Positions 41,791 to 50,675 of a DNA stretch of 64,000 nucleotides are shown piece by piece. Every line of letters begins with the position of its first letter. The first letter of the stretch is position 1. The translations under genes were made by a program, and so were the position numbers. This stretch comes from Mycobacterium sp. OAS707 (GTDB lineage: Bacteria > Actinomycetota > Actinomycetes > Mycobacteriales > Mycobacteriaceae): the NCBI RefSeq assembly GCF_014873705.1, contig NZ_JADBDS010000002.1, forward strand, positions 186,001 to 250,000. The letters are read 5' to 3'. The notes under the pieces are model-generated. The model saw nothing but the letters and a program-made list of their open reading frames with translations, was not told the origin of the DNA and did not search any database.

Positions 41791-43554
41791 CTAGCGCACA
41801 CCCCGGATCAGCCGCCCAGGCCGGGCGCCGGTGTCTACCCCGTGGCGGCGGGTGACCGCTCCGCTGACCACGGTGGCGTCGTAGCCCCGCGAGCCCTGGA
41901 TCAGCCGACGACCACCGGCGGGCAGGTCGTAGGTCATCTTCGGCAACTCGAGGTTGAGCGCAGCCATATCGATGACGTTGATATCGGCCTTCTTGCCGAC
42001 CTGGATCACGCCGCGATCGGACAATCCGAAAAGCGTTGCCGTGTCCAGGGTTTGCTTGCGCACAACGTACTCGAGCGAAAGCTTCGGACCGCGATGCCGA
42101 TCGCGCGCCCAGTGGGACAGCAGGAACGTCGGATAGGACGCATCGCAGATCAGCCCGCAGTGCGCACCGCCGTCGGACAGACCCGACACCGCGGCCGGAT
42201 GCGTCAACATCTCGTGGATCGCGTCGTGGTTGCCTTCGGCGTAGTTATAGAACGGCAACATCAGCATCGCACCCGCGTCGGACTCCAGCATCAGGTCGTA
42301 CATGGTTGCCATCGGGTCCTGGCCGCGGCGCTCGGCAATGGCGGCGACCGTCTGGTCGGGTGTCGGTTCGTAGTCCAGCGGGAAGCCGAGCGGATAGATC
42401 TTGTCGGCACTGTGTTGGATCAAGCCGTACATGGCGTCGAACAGCACCGCCGGGTCCGGCGGCAGATCCGGCTCGGCCAGAATCGCCGCCCGGACAACGG
42501 GATCCGCCAGTCGGCGCGCCAACTCTTCGCGATCCAGTTCGGCCTTCAGCCTGCGGAAGGTGGGCCGATGCGTGAACGCGTGGTACCCCGGGAAGCCGAA
42601 CAGCATCCCGAACGGCCTGGCCGCGATCTGCGCGTAGACCTCGATACCGTTCTCGACCGCCTTGCCCGCGCGATCCAGCATCTCCTTCCACAGATCCGGC
42701 GCGCCCGGCGTCTGGATCATCGCGAACGACACCGGCCGCTCGATCTCAGCAGCCAGCTTGGTCATCCATTCGAGTTCGCGAATCGACGCCTCGGCCGGAC
42801 TCTCACCTGCCACGCCCTGCGGTGCGACCTCGAACACCGCACGGCCACCGGCAGCCATCGCCCGACCAAGACCGAACAGTTCCTGTTCGGCGGCGTAGGT
42901 TCCGGGCACGGCTTCGCCGTCGATGGCGCGGTGCCCCTCGGTGCGTGACGTCGAGAAGCCAAGCGCCCCGGCCTCGATGGCCTCCTGGACGATTCGGGCC
43001 ATCGCCGCGATGTCGTCGTCGGTTGCCACCTCGTTGCGGGCGCCCCGGTCGCCCATCGCATAGCCGCGCACCGCGCCGTGCGCGATCTGGGTGCCGAAAT
43101 CGATTGCCAGCGGCCGTTTCTCGATCGCGTCGAGGTACTCGGGGAAGCTTTCCCACTGCCAGGTGATGCCCTCGGCCAGTGCGCTGCCTGGAATGTCCTC
43201 GACGCCCTCCATCAACTCGATCAGCCACTGTTCGCGACCGGGCCGCACGGGTGCGAAGCCGACGCCGCAGTTGCCGCCGACCACCGTCGTGACGCCGTGC
43301 AGGCTCGACGGCTCCAGCAACGGGTCCCAGCTGACCTGCCCGTCGTAGTGGGTGTGGATGTCGACAAAACCTGGCGCGACGATGCGACCCGTCGCGTCGA
43401 GGGTCTCCGCGGCGTCACCCTCGAGGCCGGTGTCGTCACCGTTTCGCCGCCGCACCTCGACGATGCGCCCGTCCTTGATGCCGATATCGGCGGGGAACCG
43501 CTCGGCACCCGTTCCGTCGACGACCGTTCCGCCGGTGATCTTCAGGTCGAACAT
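41791..43554 (-). CDS. N-acyl-D-amino-acid deacylase-family amidohydrolase (1)
   Basis: A 587-residue amidohydrolase of the D-aminoacylase family. Metal ligands start with D-I-H-T-H-Y-D (about 62-68) and the bridging Cys of G-G-N-C-G-V-G (about 95-101). The C-terminal Asp lies in S-D-G-G-A-H. Family members remove acyl groups from D-amino acids or act on related cyclic amides; the sequence does not fix the substrate. The gene is 10 nt downstream of an NTF2-like gene and a second homologue of the same family, forming a leftward cluster. The T-Y-D-L-P-A-G-G-R-R segment near the C-terminus is conserved. Confidence 0.87.
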   Translation of the reverse strand: MFDLKITGGTVVDGTGAERFPADIGIKDGRIVEVRRRNGDDTGLEGDAAETLDATGRIVAPGFVDIHTHYDGQVSWDPLLEPSSLHGVTTVVGGNCGVGFAPVRPGREQWLIELMEGVEDIPGSALAEGITWQWESFPEYLDAIEKRPLAIDFGTQIAHGAVRGYAMGDRGARNEVATDDDIAAMARIVQEAIEAGALGFSTSRTEGHRAIDGEAVPGTYAAEQELFGLGRAMAAGGRAVFEVAPQGVAGESPAEASIRELEWMTKLAAEIERPVSFAMIQTPGAPDLWKEMLDRAGKAVENGIEVYAQIAARPFGMLFGFPGYHAFTHRPTFRRLKAELDREELARRLADPVVRAAILAEPDLPPDPAVLFDAMYGLIQHSADKIYPLGFPLDYEPTPDQTVAAIAERRGQDPMATMYDLMLESDAGAMLMLPFYNYAEGNHDAIHEMLTHPAAVSGLSDGGAHCGLICDASYPTFLLSHWARDRHRGPKLSLEYVVRKQTLDTATLFGLSDRGVIQVGKKADINVIDMAALNLELPKMTYDLPAGGRRLIQGSRGYDATVVSGAVTRRHGVDTGARPGRLIRGVR

Positions 43555-43563
43555 CGCTTCTCC

Positions 43564-44007
43564 TCAGACCAGGCCGGTCGCGTCGAACATCCACGACATG
43601 TCGGCGTTCATCAGATCCTCTTGCCACGTCGGCGGCGCGGAATTGGCCAGCGTCGCCATGTCCCAGTAGTCCTTCCACAGGGTGATCTTGCCGTTCTCGA
43701 CCCGGTGCACGGTGACGAACCTGTTGATCGCGGATTCGCCTGTGGGCCAGTGCCATTCCTCATGGTGCTCGTACATGACGTCGGCCCCGTTGGTCAGCAG
43801 CAGACCGTCGAAGTTCTCGTAGTCCGACAGGTGATCGAACGCGATCCTGATGCGTTTGACAATGTCTTCGGGGCCGCGCGCGGCCGCGGCGGGCCCAACC
43901 GCTACGTCGTAATATATGCAGTCGTCGGACAGGAACGGCTTCATCCCGTTCCAGTCCCGAGCCGACAGCGCCTTCCACATTCCACGAACGGTTTCTTCAA
44001 CTGACAC
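43564..44007 (-). CDS. NTF2-like/SnoaL-type protein
   Basis: A 147-residue single-domain protein with the cone-shaped NTF2-like fold, shared by limonene-epoxide hydrolases, ketosteroid isomerases and many orphan proteins. Visible marks: W-K-A-L-S-A-R-D-W-N-G-M-K-P-F-L near residue 12, then D-V-A-V-G-P-A, and the strand I-T-L-W-K-D-Y-W-D near 117. No clear epoxide-hydrolase Asp-Arg-Asp triad was identified. GTG 44007 is chosen; it overlaps the upstream amidohydrolase stop by 11 nt. Its position between two D-aminoacylase homologues suggests it works on the same substrate or product. Confidence 0.75.
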   Translation of the reverse strand: MSVEETVRGMWKALSARDWNGMKPFLSDDCIYYDVAVGPAAAARGPEDIVKRIRIAFDHLSDYENFDGLLLTNGADVMYEHHEEWHWPTGESAINRFVTVHRVENGKITLWKDYWDMATLANSAPPTWQEDLMNADMSWMFDATGLV

Positions 44008-45784
44008 TTGCCAACTCGCTTTCCGCAATTGCAGGGGTCTGGTGTGCGGCGCGCAGGAAGCGGCCGGTGCGCTGCTTGCCGACGATGTCGGTGGCGTTGC
44101 CGTCGAGGAACACCGCGCGACCGCCGACCAGGACCGCGGTGACGGTGTCGTCGTTGCGGTTCACCATTCGCGACAGCCCGCCGTACTGCTCGACGCTGCT
44201 CTCCGCGTAGTCGTCCAGCGCCGCGTCGAGGCGTTCGGGGTCGATCACGACGACGTCGGCGCGGTCGCCGATGCGCAGATGGCCGGCGTCGATGCGATAC
44301 CAGTCGGCCAACTCGCCGGTCAGCCGGTGCACGGCCTGCTCGACGGTCATGAATGGGCTGCCTGCCTTCTGCGCGTCGTTGACATGGCGCAGCAGTCGAA
44401 GGCCCATGTTGTAGAACGCCATGTTGCGAAGGTGCGCGCCTGCGTCGGAGAAGCCCATCTGGATACCGGGCTCGCGTGCGAGTTTCTTCAGAACCTCGGG
44501 ACGGTGGTTGGAAATCGTGGTGCGCCAGCGCAACGCGGTGCCGTGCTCCAGCACGAGATCGAGGAAGGCGTCGACGGGGTGCAGGCCGCCGCGGTCCTGG
44601 CCGACCTCGCCGAAGGACTTGCCGATCACCGATGCGTCTGGGCAGTCGACGATTTCGGCATCGAAGAAGTCGCGCTGCCACACCCGCACGCCGAATTTGC
44701 TCTCGTACTGCTTGCGGAATTCGCGGCGGTAGGACTCATCGCGCAGCAGTTCGTTGCGCTCCACCTCGTCGCGCAGATGCAGCGCCGCCGCGCCCGCGCC
44801 GAACTCCTCGAACACCACCAGATCGATGCCGTCGGCGTACACCTCGAACGGCACGGGCAGATGCTGCCAGCGGAAGTTGCCGCCGAGGCGGTTGATCAGC
44901 CTGGCCGCAGGCCCCATACCCCAGATGGCGTAGGGGTTCGACTTGACGTCGGCCGCCGACAGCAGGCTGGTCTTCAGAGGGTTGCGGAAGAAGCCGAGCG
45001 ACTGTGCGAGTTGCGAGCCGAGGTTGACCGGGTTCGCAATATCGGGCCCCGACTGCAGGATCCGGCCTGCGCGCCGCAACAGCGACTTCAACCGGCGCAA
45101 CTCGCGCGGCTTGGCATACGTCGACGGCAACGTGCGTGACCGGCAGATCTCACCGTCGAGCTTGTCGAAAAGCAGCTGTTGCGAAGACATTCCGACGAAG
45201 CCGGCCCGCAGCGCCTCTGCGAGCATCTCCTCCATCCGGGCCTGCTCGGTTCTGGTCGGTCGCACGCTCTTCTGCGTCGCCCGATCCAGGCCCATGGTGG
45301 CTGCCCGCATATCGGAGTGGCCGATGAACGCGGCCACGTTCGGGCCGAGCGGTCGCGCTTCCAGCGCCCGTATGTACTCCTCGGCGTTCGTCCACGTCTT
45401 GTGCTCGTCGACCGCGGCGATGACGTGTTCGCGCGGGATGGCCTCGACCCTGCCGAAGATGTCGCCGGCGTCCTCGCCGTCCACGTAGATCGTCGACAAC
45501 GAACAGGATCCCAGCATCACGGTCGTCACACCGTGGCGGAGGGACTCCGACAGCGACGGACCGTTGAGCACCTCGACGTCGTAGTGGGTGTGGATGTCGA
45601 GCATGCCGGGCAGCACCCACTTGCCGGTCGCATCGATGACGCGTTGGCAGTCCTTGTCGTCAAGATCATCCGGTGAGATCGCCACGACGTGGCCGTCGCG
45701 GATGCCGATGCTGCGCACCGCCGAAGGGGCGCCGCTGCCGTCGAACCAGCGGCCGTTTCGGATGATCGTGTCGAAGCTCACCAA
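43997..45784 (-). CDS. N-acyl-D-amino-acid deacylase-family amidohydrolase (2)
   Basis: A 595-residue paralogue of the amidohydrolase two genes downstream. The metal motif is D-I-H-T-H-Y-D near residue 62, and the Cys region reads G-S-C-S-L-S instead of G-N-C-G-V-G. F-I-G-H-S-D-M-R and S-D-A-G-A-H-L-R supply the later His and Asp. The mid-part differs strongly from the other copy, so the two likely act on different substrates or successive steps. Close spacing with the NTF2-like gene shows co-transcription. An SDR gene lies 86 bp upstream on the same strand. Confidence 0.87.
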   Translation of the reverse strand: MVSFDTIIRNGRWFDGSGAPSAVRSIGIRDGHVVAISPDDLDDKDCQRVIDATGKWVLPGMLDIHTHYDVEVLNGPSLSESLRHGVTTVMLGSCSLSTIYVDGEDAGDIFGRVEAIPREHVIAAVDEHKTWTNAEEYIRALEARPLGPNVAAFIGHSDMRAATMGLDRATQKSVRPTRTEQARMEEMLAEALRAGFVGMSSQQLLFDKLDGEICRSRTLPSTYAKPRELRRLKSLLRRAGRILQSGPDIANPVNLGSQLAQSLGFFRNPLKTSLLSAADVKSNPYAIWGMGPAARLINRLGGNFRWQHLPVPFEVYADGIDLVVFEEFGAGAAALHLRDEVERNELLRDESYRREFRKQYESKFGVRVWQRDFFDAEIVDCPDASVIGKSFGEVGQDRGGLHPVDAFLDLVLEHGTALRWRTTISNHRPEVLKKLAREPGIQMGFSDAGAHLRNMAFYNMGLRLLRHVNDAQKAGSPFMTVEQAVHRLTGELADWYRIDAGHLRIGDRADVVVIDPERLDAALDDYAESSVEQYGGLSRMVNRNDDTVTAVLVGGRAVFLDGNATDIVGKQRTGRFLRAAHQTPAIAESELASVS

Positions 45785-45869
45785 GTCATAGAACAGCCCA
45801 CGTCGATGGGTGTCAACGAAATCGGTGAACAGATTTCAGAAAATGTCTACTTTGGTTGCTGAGCTGGCC

Positions 45870-46793
45870 TTATACCTCGGCCCACCCGTCCGGCTGCTGG
45901 CCGTCGATGTCGGTGAAGCCGTACTCGCGGGCCAGCTCCGCGGAGGTGATAGAGCACTGATTCCAGCGCGCGCGGCCCTCGTCGGCGGCCATGGCGGCCA
46001 CGCCGCGTCCGACGAACCGCGGCGACTCCGAGACCGCGAATCCCGGGGGAGCGATTGGCCCGTCGGAACGGTTCGGGTCGAGTGCGGTCTGCCAGTTCTC
46101 TTCGGTGACACCCCAGTTGTCGAGCATCATCTCCGAGCGCAGCCAGCCCGGCGTCACGGCGACGGCGGTGGCACCGAATTGTGCGAGATCGTGGCCGAGG
46201 CTGTACCCCAGCCTGTTCACCGCGACCTTCGACAGGTCGTAGAAGACCGAGATCCGGTACTCGTGATCGTTGTATTCCTTTGTGCCGTCAGTGACTTCGA
46301 CGTGCAGGCCGCCTGGGCGCGCGATGAGCAGCGGCAGCAGACAGTGCGCGGTGATCAGATGGGTACCGACGCCCAGCGACAGTATTCGTAGGCCGTCGTT
46401 GAGGTCGTGCTCCCAGATGGGCCGGTTCCACGTCGGCGGGTGACCCTTGAGCACCTCGGCACCCCAGATGTCGTTGACCAGGATGTCGATGGCGCCGTGG
46501 TCGTTGCCGATCCGCTCGGCGAGCGCCTGCACTTGCGCGATGTCGAGATGGTCGACCTGGATCGGGATGCCGACGCCGCCGAGGGAGGTCACCAGTTCGG
46601 CTGTCTCTTCGATGGTTTCCGGGCGGTCGTAGTCGGACTGCGCGTTGCCCGCGACGCTGCTACGTCCGGTGCAGATCACGGTCGCGCCTGCTTCGCCGAG
46701 TGCCGCGGCGATACCGCGCCCGGCCCCGCGCGTTGCACCAGCGACCACCGCTACGCGCCCGCGCAGCGCATCCGCATCCGGCGTCCAGTTCAT
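45870..46793 (-). CDS. SDR-family oxidoreductase, extended form
   Basis: A 307-residue SDR. The cofactor motif is G-A-T-R-G-A-G-R-G-I near the N-terminus and C-T-G-R-S-S after strand 2 favours NADP(H). The catalytic pair is in F-Y-D-L-S-K (Tyr-x-x-x-Lys) and L-V-N-D-I-W-G replaces the usual N-A-G. The C-terminal extension beyond about residue 245 contains V-G-R-G-V-A-A-M-A, common in mycobacterial SDRs of lipid or xenobiotic pathways. It is first in the leftward block and only 18 nt from the divergent dienelactone hydrolase, so their promoters must overlap the coding regions or be leaderless. Confidence 0.85.
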   Translation of the reverse strand: MNWTPDADALRGRVAVVAGATRGAGRGIAAALGEAGATVICTGRSSVAGNAQSDYDRPETIEETAELVTSLGGVGIPIQVDHLDIAQVQALAERIGNDHGAIDILVNDIWGAEVLKGHPPTWNRPIWEHDLNDGLRILSLGVGTHLITAHCLLPLLIARPGGLHVEVTDGTKEYNDHEYRISVFYDLSKVAVNRLGYSLGHDLAQFGATAVAVTPGWLRSEMMLDNWGVTEENWQTALDPNRSDGPIAPPGFAVSESPRFVGRGVAAMAADEGRARWNQCSITSAELAREYGFTDIDGQQPDGWAEV

Positions 46794-46811
46794 ACAGGCA
46801 TACTCGCCAAT

Positions 46812-47723
46812 GTGACCCCGCTACAGCGCTATATCGCCGAAGAAATCGCCACGGATCATGTCGACGGTTTGTTGTCCAGACGCGAAGCCCTGCGCCGGCT
46901 GGCACTGCTCGGGGTGAGCACGGCTGCGGCCACCGCATTGATCGCCGCGTGCGGGGACAACAAGAAGACGACGTCGAACGCGCCGGTGACGTCGAGCGGG
47001 GCCGCGACGTCTCCTTCCGTGCCGCCGGGGTCGGCGAAGGCGCTGCCCACCAAGCCGATCACGTGGGCCGGCCCGCAGGGTCAGCTGCAGGCCGCGTGGG
47101 CGGAAGCGCCGAATGCCAAGGGCGGCATCCTGGTCATCCACGAGAACAAGGGCCTCACCGACTGGGTCCGGTCGGTGGCGGGTCGGTTCGCAGGCATCGG
47201 CTACTCGGGGCTGGCGATCGATCTGCTCTCCGGGCAGGGCGGAACCGCGAAGTTCACGGACCCGGCGGCGGCCACTGCGGCGCTGGGCAACATCCCGCCG
47301 CAGGAGTTCATCGCCAACCTGCAGTCGGGCATCGGCGAACTGGCGCGTCGCGTTCCCGGCAAAAAGCTGGCGGTCGTCGGGTTCTGCATGGGCGGCGGCT
47401 TGGTCTGGCAGCTGCTCGCGTCCGGTGCATCACAACTGGCTGCCGCATTCCCGTTCTATGGGCCAGCACCTGACAAACCTGACTTCCGCGGCTCGAAAGA
47501 CGTTGCCGTGCTTGCATTCTATGGCGAGCAGGACCAACGGGTGAACGCCACCGAGCCGGTCGTCAGGGCTGCACTCGAGCAGGCCGGGATGGTGCACCAG
47601 CTCGTCACCGAACCCAACGCCAACCACGCGTTCTTCAACGACACGGGTGATCGCTACAGCGCCCCCGCGGCCGACGACGCGTGGCGCAAGGTACAGGAGT
47701 GGCTGACCCAATACGTGGGCTGA
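46812..47723 (+). CDS. Exported dienelactone-hydrolase-family protein, Tat/lipoprotein signal
   Basis: A 303-residue alpha/beta hydrolase. The N-terminal region has a twin-arginine-type motif S-R-R-E-A-L-R-R-L-A-L, a hydrophobic stretch and a lipobox-like L-I-A-A-C (Cys about 42), then a Ser/Thr/Pro linker. The catalytic triad of the DLH family is Cys in G-F-C-M-G-G, Asp in G-E-Q-D, and His in N-A-N-H-A-F. Most dienelactone hydrolases are cytosolic; the exported form is common in mycobacteria and its substrate is unknown. Start is GTG 46812, and the long in-frame extension upstream is antisense to the SDR. Confidence 0.85.
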   Translation: MTPLQRYIAEEIATDHVDGLLSRREALRRLALLGVSTAAATALIAACGDNKKTTSNAPVTSSGAATSPSVPPGSAKALPTKPITWAGPQGQLQAAWAEAPNAKGGILVIHENKGLTDWVRSVAGRFAGIGYSGLAIDLLSGQGGTAKFTDPAAATAALGNIPPQEFIANLQSGIGELARRVPGKKLAVVGFCMGGGLVWQLLASGASQLAAAFPFYGPAPDKPDFRGSKDVAVLAFYGEQDQRVNATEPVVRAALEQAGMVHQLVTEPNANHAFFNDTGDRYSAPAADDAWRKVQEWLTQYVG

Positions 47724-47761
47724 GTTTCCGCGCGAGCTGGGCCCACACCGCGAGCAGACCG

Positions 47762-47797
47762 AAAGTGCCCCTTTTTCCCGGCGTGTCGGGGCCTTTT
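47762..47797. terminator. Probable terminator after the dienelactone hydrolase gene
   Basis: GCCCC (47767-47771) pairs with GGGGC (47788-47792), extended outward by AAAG against CTTTT with one mismatch, and followed by a short T-run. The rest of the 153-bp gap (47724-47876) holds the start region of the glycosyltransferase; I saw no other element. Confidence 0.45.
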
Positions 47798-47876
47798 GCG
47801 TCTGTTCGCCGTTAATTCGCCTGCCGGTTGATGTCGCGTTGTTGACCGAACACGCGTGCCGGTTCTGATTCATCAC

Positions 47877-48983
47877 ATGCGGGTCGTGCAGGTTGCCAAT
47901 TTCTACGGCCCGCGCTCGGGGGGCCTGCGCACGGCCGTCGACCGACTGGGCGCCGAGTACTGCGCCGCGGGCCACGAGGTCTTCCTCGTCGTCCCGGGAC
48001 GGTACTCGGAGTGGCGTGAGCTGCCGACCGGCGTCGTCCGTATTTCCTTGCCCGCCAGGCTGATCCCGTTCACCGGCGGCTATCGCGCGGTGCTGCCCGG
48101 TCCGGTCACCTCACTGCTCGGACGGCTGGCACCGGACGCGCTGGAGGTGTCGGACCGGCTGACCCTGCGGTCGCTCGGCGGCTGGGGCAGGCGACACGAC
48201 GTTGGCACCGTGATGATCTCCCACGAACGTCTGGATCGCCTTGTCGGACAGATACTTCCGGCACGCATCGCGCGGTCGATCGCGAACGTCGCCAACCGCC
48301 GCACCGCCGCCAGCTACGACGCGATCGTCTGCACGACGGCGTTCGCCCGCGAAGAGTTCGACCGCATCCACGCGACCAACGTCATGACCGTGCCACTCGG
48401 CGTCGACCTCGACCAGTTCCACCCACGCAGACATTCAGCGGATCTCCGGCAGCGCTGGGCCCAACCCGGCCAGACACTGCTGGTGCACTGTGGTCGGCTC
48501 TCCGTGGAAAAGCATGCCCATCGCAGCATTGATACCGTTGCCGCACTGCGTGATTCGGGTGTCGACGCCAGGCTTGTGGTGGTCGGTGAGGGTCCGATGC
48601 GCGCCAGGCTCGAACGTCAGGCCGCCGGCCTGCCCGTTGACTTCACCGGCTTCATCGGCTGCCGCGACACCGTCGCGACCATCCTGGCCACCGCCGACGT
48701 CGCGCTCGCACCGGGACCGCACGAAACATTCGGGCTGGCGGCGCTGGAAGCGCTCGCTTCCGGCACACCGGCCGTGGTGTCCCGCACGTCGGCGCTCGCC
48801 GAAATCCTGACCACCGACAGCGGCGCCACCGCGGAAAACGATCCCGACGCAATCGCCAGCGCCGTCACCTCGATCATCAGCAGGCCCGAAGCGCTGCGCC
48901 GCGACAGCGCACGCCGGCGCGCCGAACAGTTCACCTGGCCCCGGTCTGCGGCGGGCATGCTCAGCGCACTGGGCGCAAGCTAA
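47877..48983 (+). CDS. pimC: GT4 mannosyltransferase, PimC-like
   Basis: A 368-residue GT-B glycosyltransferase. The glycine-rich N-terminus M-R-V-V-Q-V-A-N-F-Y-G-P-R-S-G-G is the acceptor/donor loop, and P-H-E-T-F-G-L-A-A-L-E the E-x7-E retaining-GT motif. M-I-S-H-E-R-L-D and V-P-L-G-V-D-L are also typical. The sequence agrees closely with my memory of PimC, which adds the third mannose to phosphatidylinositol mannosides with GDP-mannose in some M. tuberculosis strains but not H37Rv. The name is based on recall, not alignment. ATG 47877 is preferred to a GTG at 47856. The YoaK-like gene follows after 15 nt. Confidence 0.72.
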   Translation: MRVVQVANFYGPRSGGLRTAVDRLGAEYCAAGHEVFLVVPGRYSEWRELPTGVVRISLPARLIPFTGGYRAVLPGPVTSLLGRLAPDALEVSDRLTLRSLGGWGRRHDVGTVMISHERLDRLVGQILPARIARSIANVANRRTAASYDAIVCTTAFAREEFDRIHATNVMTVPLGVDLDQFHPRRHSADLRQRWAQPGQTLLVHCGRLSVEKHAHRSIDTVAALRDSGVDARLVVVGEGPMRARLERQAAGLPVDFTGFIGCRDTVATILATADVALAPGPHETFGLAALEALASGTPAVVSRTSALAEILTTDSGATAENDPDAIASAVTSIISRPEALRRDSARRRAEQFTWPRSAAGMLSALGAS

Positions 48984-48998
48984 CGCTACTTTGGCCGG

Positions 48999-49670
48999 AT
49001 GGCCGCGGACACCGAGCGCACGAGAAGCCTGTGGTTCGCGCTGCTGCTGACCCTGGCCAACGGGTTCCTCGACGCACACACCTACCTTGCGCGCGGCGGC
49101 GTGTTCGCCAACGTGCAGACCGCCAACGTGATCTTCGGCGCCATCGACACCTCGAAGCGGGAGTGGACCTTGGCGCTCGCCCATCTCTGGCCGCTGTTGG
49201 CGTTCATCGCCGGCGTCGGGTTGGCCTCGCATATCAAGTCCGGCCGCGCGCATCACTTCGTGGCGCGCCCGCTGGTGTGGACGATGGCTGTCCAGGTCGT
49301 CGCCCTCGCGGCGATCGGCTTCGTGCCGGCGTCGGTCCCGCACAGCTACGTCACCGTGCCGATCTCGTTTCTGGCCGCCATGCAGATCGGCCTGTTCCGC
49401 AACGTCGGTGAACTCGTCTATCTACCCGTGGCCACCACCGGCAACCTGATGCGGTTCGTCGAGGCCGGATACGACGGCTTCGTCGAGAAGCACGCGGAGT
49501 CGCGCCGGGCGTTCGGGGTGTACGGCACGCTGATCGTCGCGTTCGCGGCAGGGGCGCTGATCGGCGCGTTCGCCAGTCGGGCCTGGGGTGTGCACGCGAT
49601 CTGGCTGCCCGCCGGTTTCCTTGCGGTCACACTATGTCTGTTCATCGTCGATGAACGGCACCTGCGGTGA
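48999..49670 (+). CDS. YoaK/DUF1275-family membrane protein
   Basis: A 223-residue protein with six or seven hydrophobic helices. Typical are the first helix L-A-N-G-F-L-D-A-H-T-Y-L-A-R-G-G-V-F-A-N-V-Q-T segment and the Q-I-G-L-F-R-N-V-G turn, followed by V-A-T-T-G-N-L. DUF1275/YoaK proteins are widespread inner-membrane proteins of unknown transport function. It lies between pimC and a small exported-protein gene, overlapping the latter by 4 nt (GTGA). Confidence 0.83.
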   Translation: MAADTERTRSLWFALLLTLANGFLDAHTYLARGGVFANVQTANVIFGAIDTSKREWTLALAHLWPLLAFIAGVGLASHIKSGRAHHFVARPLVWTMAVQVVALAAIGFVPASVPHSYVTVPISFLAAMQIGLFRNVGELVYLPVATTGNLMRFVEAGYDGFVEKHAESRRAFGVYGTLIVAFAAGALIGAFASRAWGVHAIWLPAGFLAVTLCLFIVDERHLR

Positions 49671-50083
49671 ACTACCATCCAGACATGTTCCGGTCGTCGA
49701 TGGTCCTGTTCGCCGCGGTGACGGTGGGCCTCGCAACCGTCGCGCCCACCGCAACCGCCGAACCGGCCCAGCCGCCGTGCCAATACACGCTGTCCCCGCC
49801 GCACGTCTCGCCGCTCGGCAGCGGCACGGCCGTGACCGCGACACTCTCGCTCGCGGCGTGTGACCAGTCGGTCGGGTACATGACCGTGGCGTGCGTGCAG
49901 TTGCAGGGCGGCGACGGCCCCGGCCAGTGCGCACAGCAGAACGGGATTCTGACCGCGCAAGTGTTCTACCAGCCGTACCGGCCAGGCGCGACGTACATCG
50001 CGACGGGACGGGGCTGCGCGAACACCGGCAACCCGCCGCAACCGGTCTGCCGTTCGATGGGCCCGCTGACCGCGACCCTGTAA
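49667..50083 (+). CDS. Small secreted Cys-rich protein
   Basis: A 138-residue predicted exported protein. A signal peptide with the core M-V-L-F-A-A-V-T-V-G-L-A-T-V-A ends near A-T-A-E, probably cleaved at about residue 31. The mature part of about 107 residues has six Cys (C-Q-Y, A-C-D, V-A-C, Q-C, G-C-A, V-C-R), suggesting disulfide-stabilised beta structure. No family is recognised. It starts at GTG 49667 inside the YoaK stop, or at ATG 49685, which would give a tidier signal peptide. Confidence 0.6.
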   Translation: MNYHPDMFRSSMVLFAAVTVGLATVAPTATAEPAQPPCQYTLSPPHVSPLGSGTAVTATLSLAACDQSVGYMTVACVQLQGGDGPGQCAQQNGILTAQVFYQPYRPGATYIATGRGCANTGNPPQPVCRSMGPLTATL

Positions 50084-50087
50084 ATCG

Positions 50088-50615
50088 TCAGGCGGCGAGG
50101 TATCGCACGCCGGGGGCCGGTTCGAACCGATAGCCCCGACCGCGGATGGTCGTCAACACCCGCGCGTACTGGCCCAGCTTGGCCCGCAGTCGCCGGACAT
50201 GGGTATCGATCGTGCGAACCGAAACCTCGCCACCCGGCGCCCTGTCTTGCCACACCTCGCGCATCAGCTCGGCACGTGCAACTGGGCGCCCAGGAAACTC
50301 CGCCAGATAGCACAGCAGCTCGAACTCGCGATAGGTCAGGCGCAGCCGCTCGCCGTCGAGACGCACCTCACGGTTGACCCTGTCGATCGTCAGGCCGGCC
50401 GACGGAAGGGTGGCCGTCCGTGTCGGGCCAGCCGTCACCACCGCCCGGTGGGCGCGCACGCCCGGCAGCGACTGCACGATCACGCGGCCGAACTCATCGG
50501 CCAGTTGCGCTGTGCGCCTAGACAACCCGGCAGAAGAGGCGGGCACGTCGAGCACCAGCACCACTCTGACGGTCTCGACAGACGGCCGTGCTGGCTGCGA
50601 TGCCGCTTGGTACAC
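50088..50615 (-). CDS. Winged-helix regulator with OmpR/PhoB-type DNA-binding domain, no receiver
   Basis: A 175-residue protein whose C-terminal 100 residues are an OmpR-type winged helix: L-T-Y-R-E-F-E-L-L-C-Y-L, the recognition helix region R-T-I-D-T-H-V-R-R-L-R-A-K-L and the wing I-R-G-R-G-Y-R-F. The N-terminal 70 residues are too short for a receiver domain with the phosphorylated Asp, so it is an orphan regulator lacking normal two-component input. No sensor kinase is adjacent. It faces away from the NlpA-like gene and ends 4 nt after the secreted-protein stop. Confidence 0.82.
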   Translation of the reverse strand: MYQAASQPARPSVETVRVVLVLDVPASSAGLSRRTAQLADEFGRVIVQSLPGVRAHRAVVTAGPTRTATLPSAGLTIDRVNREVRLDGERLRLTYREFELLCYLAEFPGRPVARAELMREVWQDRAPGGEVSVRTIDTHVRRLRAKLGQYARVLTTIRGRGYRFEPAPGVRYLAA

Positions 50616-50675
50616 CCGATCACTCTCGCGGGCCAGCAGCCCAGGTGACAGGGTTAACGTCGCGCTGAGCGCAAT

